Of a stretch of 64,000 nt of DNA, positions 60,697 to 64,000 are shown one piece after another (within the stretch, counting starts at the first letter, position 1; each line of letters starts with the position of its first letter). The DNA lies in NCBI GenBank assembly GCA_039680605.1, contig JBDKTA010000067.1:62001-126000 (forward strand), given 5' to 3'. The notes under the pieces were generated by a model that was not told where the DNA came from, ran no database searches, and saw only the letters and a program-made list of their open reading frames with translations. The position numbers were made by a program, and so were the translations under genes. The stretch is from Planctomycetaceae bacterium. GTDB lineage: Bacteria > Planctomycetota > Phycisphaerae > SM23-33.

Positions 60697-61470
60697 ATGG
60701 CGATGAGACGATGCCTGGTTCTGCTGCCGTTGCTGTGCGTGTTGTCGGGCTGCCCCGTAACGCAGCCTCAGCCCACCAGCGGCAAGCTGCTCAAACTTAA
60801 GGTCTCCGCCAACCGGCAAGACTACCAGCTCTTTCTGCCCAGCGAATACACCCCCGACAAAAAGTGGCCGCTGGTGATCACGCTGCACGGCACGCACGGA
60901 TGGGACGACTACCAGCCGCAGATGCGCGAATGGAAATATCTGGGTGAAAAGAAGGGGCTCATCATCGCCGCGCCGTACCTCAAGAGCCCCCAGGGCATCC
61001 TTCCGGTGCTGCACAACATCCGCGACAAGCAGCTTCAGGAAGATGAGAAGACCATCCTGGGCCTCATCGACGACGCCGTGGCCAACTACAACGTCGATCC
61101 CAATGCCGTGCTGCTGACGGGCTTCTCGGCTGGCGGATACGCGATGTACTACGTCGGCCTGCGGCACCCCGAGCGGTTCAACATGCTCATCGCCCGTGCG
61201 TGCAACAGCGATCAGGAGGTGTTCGAGTCGATCCAGTTGACCGAGGCGGCCCGCAACAAGCCCATCGCGATCTTCTGGGGCGGCGACGACCTCAAGCCCA
61301 TCCAGGAACAATCCTGGGCCGCCTTCGAGTACCTCAGAACCCACAAGTGCTACCAGACGGTCAAGAAGGAGATCCAGGGCGGACACCTTCGCCGACCCGA
61401 GGTCGCCTACGACCTGTGGCGCGAGCACATGCCCAAGAAATACGTCCGCGAACCCGCCACCAGGAAGTAG
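60697..61470 (+). CDS. alpha/beta-hydrolase esterase lipoprotein (PHB-depolymerase/LpqC-like)
   Basis: 257 residues; ATGs at 60694, 60697 and 60703 all follow GGAGG, 60697 being a compromise on spacing. Lipobox VLSGCPV, then an esterase fold: oxyanion TLHGTHGW, nucleophile elbow LTGFSAGGYAM, acid in FWGGDDLKPI and His in IQGGHLRRP. Similar to feruloyl-esterase/polyhydroxybutyrate-depolymerase relatives in planctomycetes. Substrate unknown. Confidence 0.85.
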   Translation: MAMRRCLVLLPLLCVLSGCPVTQPQPTSGKLLKLKVSANRQDYQLFLPSEYTPDKKWPLVITLHGTHGWDDYQPQMREWKYLGEKKGLIIAAPYLKSPQGILPVLHNIRDKQLQEDEKTILGLIDDAVANYNVDPNAVLLTGFSAGGYAMYYVGLRHPERFNMLIARACNSDQEVFESIQLTEAARNKPIAIFWGGDDLKPIQEQSWAAFEYLRTHKCYQTVKKEIQGGHLRRPEVAYDLWREHMPKKYVREPATRK

Positions 61471-61476
61471 CGCCCC

Positions 61477-61575
61477 GGGTGGCATGGCGACACGCGCAGC
61501 GGGTCGCCATGGGTAGCAGATGGATGGATGGATGCGAGGGCCGGGTGGCATGGGGACACGCGCATCCATCCATCC
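61477..61575. repeat. GTGGCATGGCGACACGC fragments and inverted GGAT microsatellites
   Basis: Left-arm fragments of the nested hairpin family at 61478-61512 and about 61545-61560. GATGGATGGATGCG (about 61519) and CGCATCCATCCATCC (about 61560) form an inverted pair around the second fragment. Confidence 0.7.
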
Positions 61576-61605
61576 TCTCCCCCGGCGTGGGGACCGCGAT
61601 TCGGG

Positions 61606-62895
61606 CTATTTGGGTCTGACGCGCTGCAGGGCGGTGGAGGAGAACTCGCTGGAGGCGATCATTGCGGCGGCTTCTTTGGCCGAGAGCACCTTGGGGACCG
61701 GCGCCACAGCGGCGCGGCGGAACGCCATGAACGCCGGGCGGTTCTCCTTGTCCGGCGGAAGCGAGAACACCCAGTCAATCACCAGCCAGTCCTGCTTGTC
61801 GCCAACCTGGCGATCGACGCTCAACTCCGCTCGCTGATAGCGATCGGGCAAGTCCTTGCTCACCGGCGCCGGGCCGACAAACAGCCACTCCTGCGGTTTA
61901 GGCCACTGCCGGGCGGTGGCTTCCCTGACGGCCGCCTCGAGGTTGTCCAGCGACGCGTAGGCCAGGTAACCCAGCGGATAGAAGTCCTCGCCCTTGTCCG
62001 TCACCAGGCGGAAGTGCGGCAGGGGCAGGACCCACCAACCGGCGACGGGGCCGCTTTCCGTTTCCGCGGCCGCTCGCGAGACCTTCACGCGCACGACATA
62101 GAGCTTCTGTCCGCGCCGCGCCGGCGCCGCCAGCAGCGGATGGCGCAGGTCGCCGGGGTACCAGTTCTTGACGAACTCGTCGGGGCACTCCATCACGGAG
62201 ACCACCTGCAACTCGCCGCGCCGTGCGTCGAGGCGACCGTAGCGGTTGGTGACCTCTTCGGTCACGCTGCCGTTCTTCACCGGACCAGTCCGCTCGACCC
62301 GATAGCGAGCGCAGTACAGCTCGCGCAGCAGGTCGCTGTGGGCGCGGCCGAAGTTCCACTCGCCCTGCGTCTGGAGCGTGCCGCCCGAGAGCATCTTGGT
62401 CAGCCCCAGCACGAATTCGTCGGGATACAGCGGGGCCAGGCTGTCCTGTCTGCCGTCGTGACCGTCGGTGTTGCCCTGGATGTCGATGCTGGAGTCGTAG
62501 GGTTGGTAGTCGATGACGCTGGGGCCCCAGGGCAACATTTGCAGGGCGACGAACAACACCCCGAACGCCAGCATCCCCGTCAGGACGCCCATCAGCGCCC
62601 CGCCGATGCTGTCGACCCAGTGGTTGAACACGATGCCTCGCGAGATCAGGCGGTCGATGATGATCCGCAGCACCAGCAGCGGCAGCACGAACAACCCCAT
62701 CAGGCACAACGCGTCGGCGTAGACCATGTGCGAGTCATACAGCACCGCGCGCGCCAGCGGTTCATACCACCCCAACGCCACCGCGGCGCACAACAGCGAC
62801 AGCAACGCCATGATGCCGGAGTTGAACAGCCCCTGGCGCCAATGAAAGACGGCGCTTCCCAGGATGAGCAAGATAGCCACTATGATCAGAAGCAT
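61606..62895 (-). CDS. CvpA-like membrane protein with large extramembrane domain
   Basis: 429 residues. Four N-terminal helices (about 1-120) resemble CvpA: LLIIVAILLILGSAVFHWRQ and NHWVDSIGGALMGVLTGMLA. A large C-terminal domain (about 130-429) of unknown fold is not part of standard CvpA (about 160 residues). Conserved planctomycete layout; function unknown. It begins 60 bases after the GspE-like gene. Confidence 0.75.
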   Translation of the reverse strand: MLLIIVAILLILGSAVFHWRQGLFNSGIMALLSLLCAAVALGWYEPLARAVLYDSHMVYADALCLMGLFVLPLLVLRIIIDRLISRGIVFNHWVDSIGGALMGVLTGMLAFGVLFVALQMLPWGPSVIDYQPYDSSIDIQGNTDGHDGRQDSLAPLYPDEFVLGLTKMLSGGTLQTQGEWNFGRAHSDLLRELYCARYRVERTGPVKNGSVTEEVTNRYGRLDARRGELQVVSVMECPDEFVKNWYPGDLRHPLLAAPARRGQKLYVVRVKVSRAAAETESGPVAGWWVLPLPHFRLVTDKGEDFYPLGYLAYASLDNLEAAVREATARQWPKPQEWLFVGPAPVSKDLPDRYQRAELSVDRQVGDKQDWLVIDWVFSLPPDKENRPAFMAFRRAAVAPVPKVLSAKEAAAMIASSEFSSTALQRVRPK

Positions 62896-62933
62896 CGGTC
62901 TCTCTACTTTCTACTTTCTCCAGCTCCCCTGCT

Positions 62934-62959
62934 CTAGCGGCGTGCTTGCACGCCGCTAG
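62934..62959. terminator. perfect 12-bp hairpin over the GspE-like stop codon
   Basis: CTAGCGGCGTGC-TT-GCACGCCGCTAG. The TAG stop of the GspE-like gene lies within the right arm. It looks like the short form of the TTAGCGGCGGGGC hairpin repeat, and may attenuate readthrough into the CvpA-like gene. Confidence 0.55.
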
Positions 62960-64000
62960 CCTTTGCCGGTCTTTTGGGTCGCGCGGATGACTTCCTTGAC
63001 GTCGATGACGCCCTCGACCACTTTGTGCAGCGCCTGCTCCTGCAGGTAGAGCATCTTGTGCTTGCGGGCGCAGGCCTTGATCTGCGCCACCGGCGCGCCG
63101 CCGGCCACCAGGCGGCGAACCTCGTCCGTCACGTCGAGCATCTCGAAGGCGGCCGTGCGACCCATGTACCCCGCCCCGCCGCAGGTGGGGCAGACGATCA
63201 TCTGCGCCGGATCGGTCGCGTCGGGCTTGGGAACGTGGGCGCGATAGAACTGGTCGATGTCCATGCCCGTCAGGTTGGCCTTGACCAGCATCTGCTTGTC
63301 GGGGGTGTAGCCTTCCTTGCAGTCGGGGCAGAGCTTGCGCAGCAGCACCTGGCAGACGATGGTGCGGAGGTCTTTGACAGCCGTGACGGCCGAGCCGCAC
63401 ACCTTGACCCACTTGGCCATGGCCACGAAGGTGTCGCCGGCGTGCAGGCCCAGCAGGGTGGGCCGTTCCGCCGCCGATCGCAAGACCAGTTCGCTGCCCT
63501 CGGTGTCGCCGCAGCGGTCCACCAGCAGCACGTCGGGATGTCGGCGCATGACCGACGCCAGCGTGGCGTTGAACTGCTTGGGGTCTTTGTAGGCGTTCTG
63601 GGTGATGTTCTCCAGGTCGATGCGCGGGTGCATCTCGACGGTGACCAGTTGCTTGACGAACGGGTCGTACTGGCGCAGGATCGAATACATCGTGCTGGTG
63701 ATGCCGCTGCGGGGCATGCCCGAGACGATGATCAGACCGCTGGGCTCGCCGACGAGGTCCTTGATCCGCATGAGCACCTCGTTGCTCATGCCCAGCTCGT
63801 CGATGTTCGTCCGCAGCGCCTCCTGCACCACCAGGAACGTCATGCGCTGCCCGCCGGTGGTGCCCGCGCACGAGACGCGAACGTCCATGCGCCCGCTCAG
63901 ACCGTCGACGGAAATCTCGCCGTCCTGCGGGCGGCGGCGGTCTTCGATATTCATGCCCGCGGCGCCCTTGAGAAACTGGATCACCGCTTCGCTGGCGGCC
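62956..64000 (-). CDS. GspE/PilB-like secretion ATPase with degenerate P-loop (partial)
   Basis: 348 codons, open to the right edge; the N-terminal part is missing. The fold is that of type II secretion/type IV pilus ATPases: MDVRVSCAGTTGG, then LIIVSGMPRSGITSTMYSIL at the Walker A place, MRRHPDVLLVDRCGDTEGSE at the Walker B place, and the four-Cys zinc element CPDC...CPTCGGAGYMGRTAAFEML. The Walker A lysine is Ile and the Walker B Asp/Glu context is changed, so ATP hydrolysis is doubtful. Probably a structural paralogue of an active ATPase elsewhere. Confidence 0.85.
   Translation of the reverse strand, partial: AASEAVIQFLKGAAGMNIEDRRRPQDGEISVDGLSGRMDVRVSCAGTTGGQRMTFLVVQEALRTNIDELGMSNEVLMRIKDLVGEPSGLIIVSGMPRSGITSTMYSILRQYDPFVKQLVTVEMHPRIDLENITQNAYKDPKQFNATLASVMRRHPDVLLVDRCGDTEGSELVLRSAAERPTLLGLHAGDTFVAMAKWVKVCGSAVTAVKDLRTIVCQVLLRKLCPDCKEGYTPDKQMLVKANLTGMDIDQFYRAHVPKPDATDPAQMIVCPTCGGAGYMGRTAAFEMLDVTDEVRRLVAGGAPVAQIKACARKHKMLYLQEQALHKVVEGVIDVKEVIRATQKTGKG

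Overview
The window is a high-GC stretch of a Gram-negative bacterial chromosome, most likely a planctomycete of the Phycisphaerae type. The indications are: Ala/Thr/Pro linkers of the ATRPATAP type in many exported proteins; CxxC zinc-ribbon plus membrane-anchor N-termini on unrelated enzymes; many exported TPR proteins and lipoproteins; an LptD-type outer-membrane protein; and a tyrosine recombinase with the variant His motifs I associate with planctomycete integrases. This placement is inference from protein style; no rRNA is present.

Layout. 1-7310 (minus): an ExbB/ExbD proton-channel operon led by a large periplasmic TPR protein and ending in a TonB-like protein with a terpenoid-cyclase-fold C-terminus that runs off the left edge and is a complete open frame from a GTG start at 2593. 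7492-9024: exported metallophosphoesterase. 9900-15518 (plus): a TetR regulator co-transcribed with a MacA/MacB/TolC-type tripartite exporter. 15880-18852: LptD-like protein behind a leader with competing hairpins. 19101-29643: mixed housekeeping and exported genes (sulfatase-modifying-fold protein, decayed vapBC, 5-formyl-THF cyclo-ligase overlapping an L,D-transpeptidase, orphan histidine kinase, PHP-like lipoprotein, DnaJ-type zinc-finger protein).

29917-39078 is an integrated element of about 9.2 kb in the 3' end of tRNA-Val(CAC), bounded by a perfect 20-bp direct repeat. It carries a tyrosine integrase beside the tRNA, an XRE regulator with a recognisable promoter/operator, a DUF3987-type primase/helicase, an AlpA-like HTH protein, an 11-copy TGTCGG/CCGACA cluster that looks like an iteron origin, four small leftward-end genes, and a membrane-anchored trypsin-TPR protein on the opposite strand inside a pair of imperfect 65-bp direct repeats. 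That flanked gene is the best candidate for an undescribed cargo system here.

39199-58973 is mostly minus strand: RluD, a corrinoid protein, TsaD, an S41 protease, tRNA-Phe, a SurA/PpiD-like chaperone, an RDD-protein operon ending a cyclodeaminase-like gene, and an orphan antitoxin; plus-strand exceptions include IlvD (43715-45586). 59102-64000 holds membrane and esterase genes, a CvpA-like protein and a GspE/PilB-like protein that has lost its Walker A lysine and runs off the right edge.

The intergenic spaces are loaded with several families of short hairpin repeats. Some have covarying stems around a constant loop, some are composite, and several extend the apparent reading frames of neighbouring genes.
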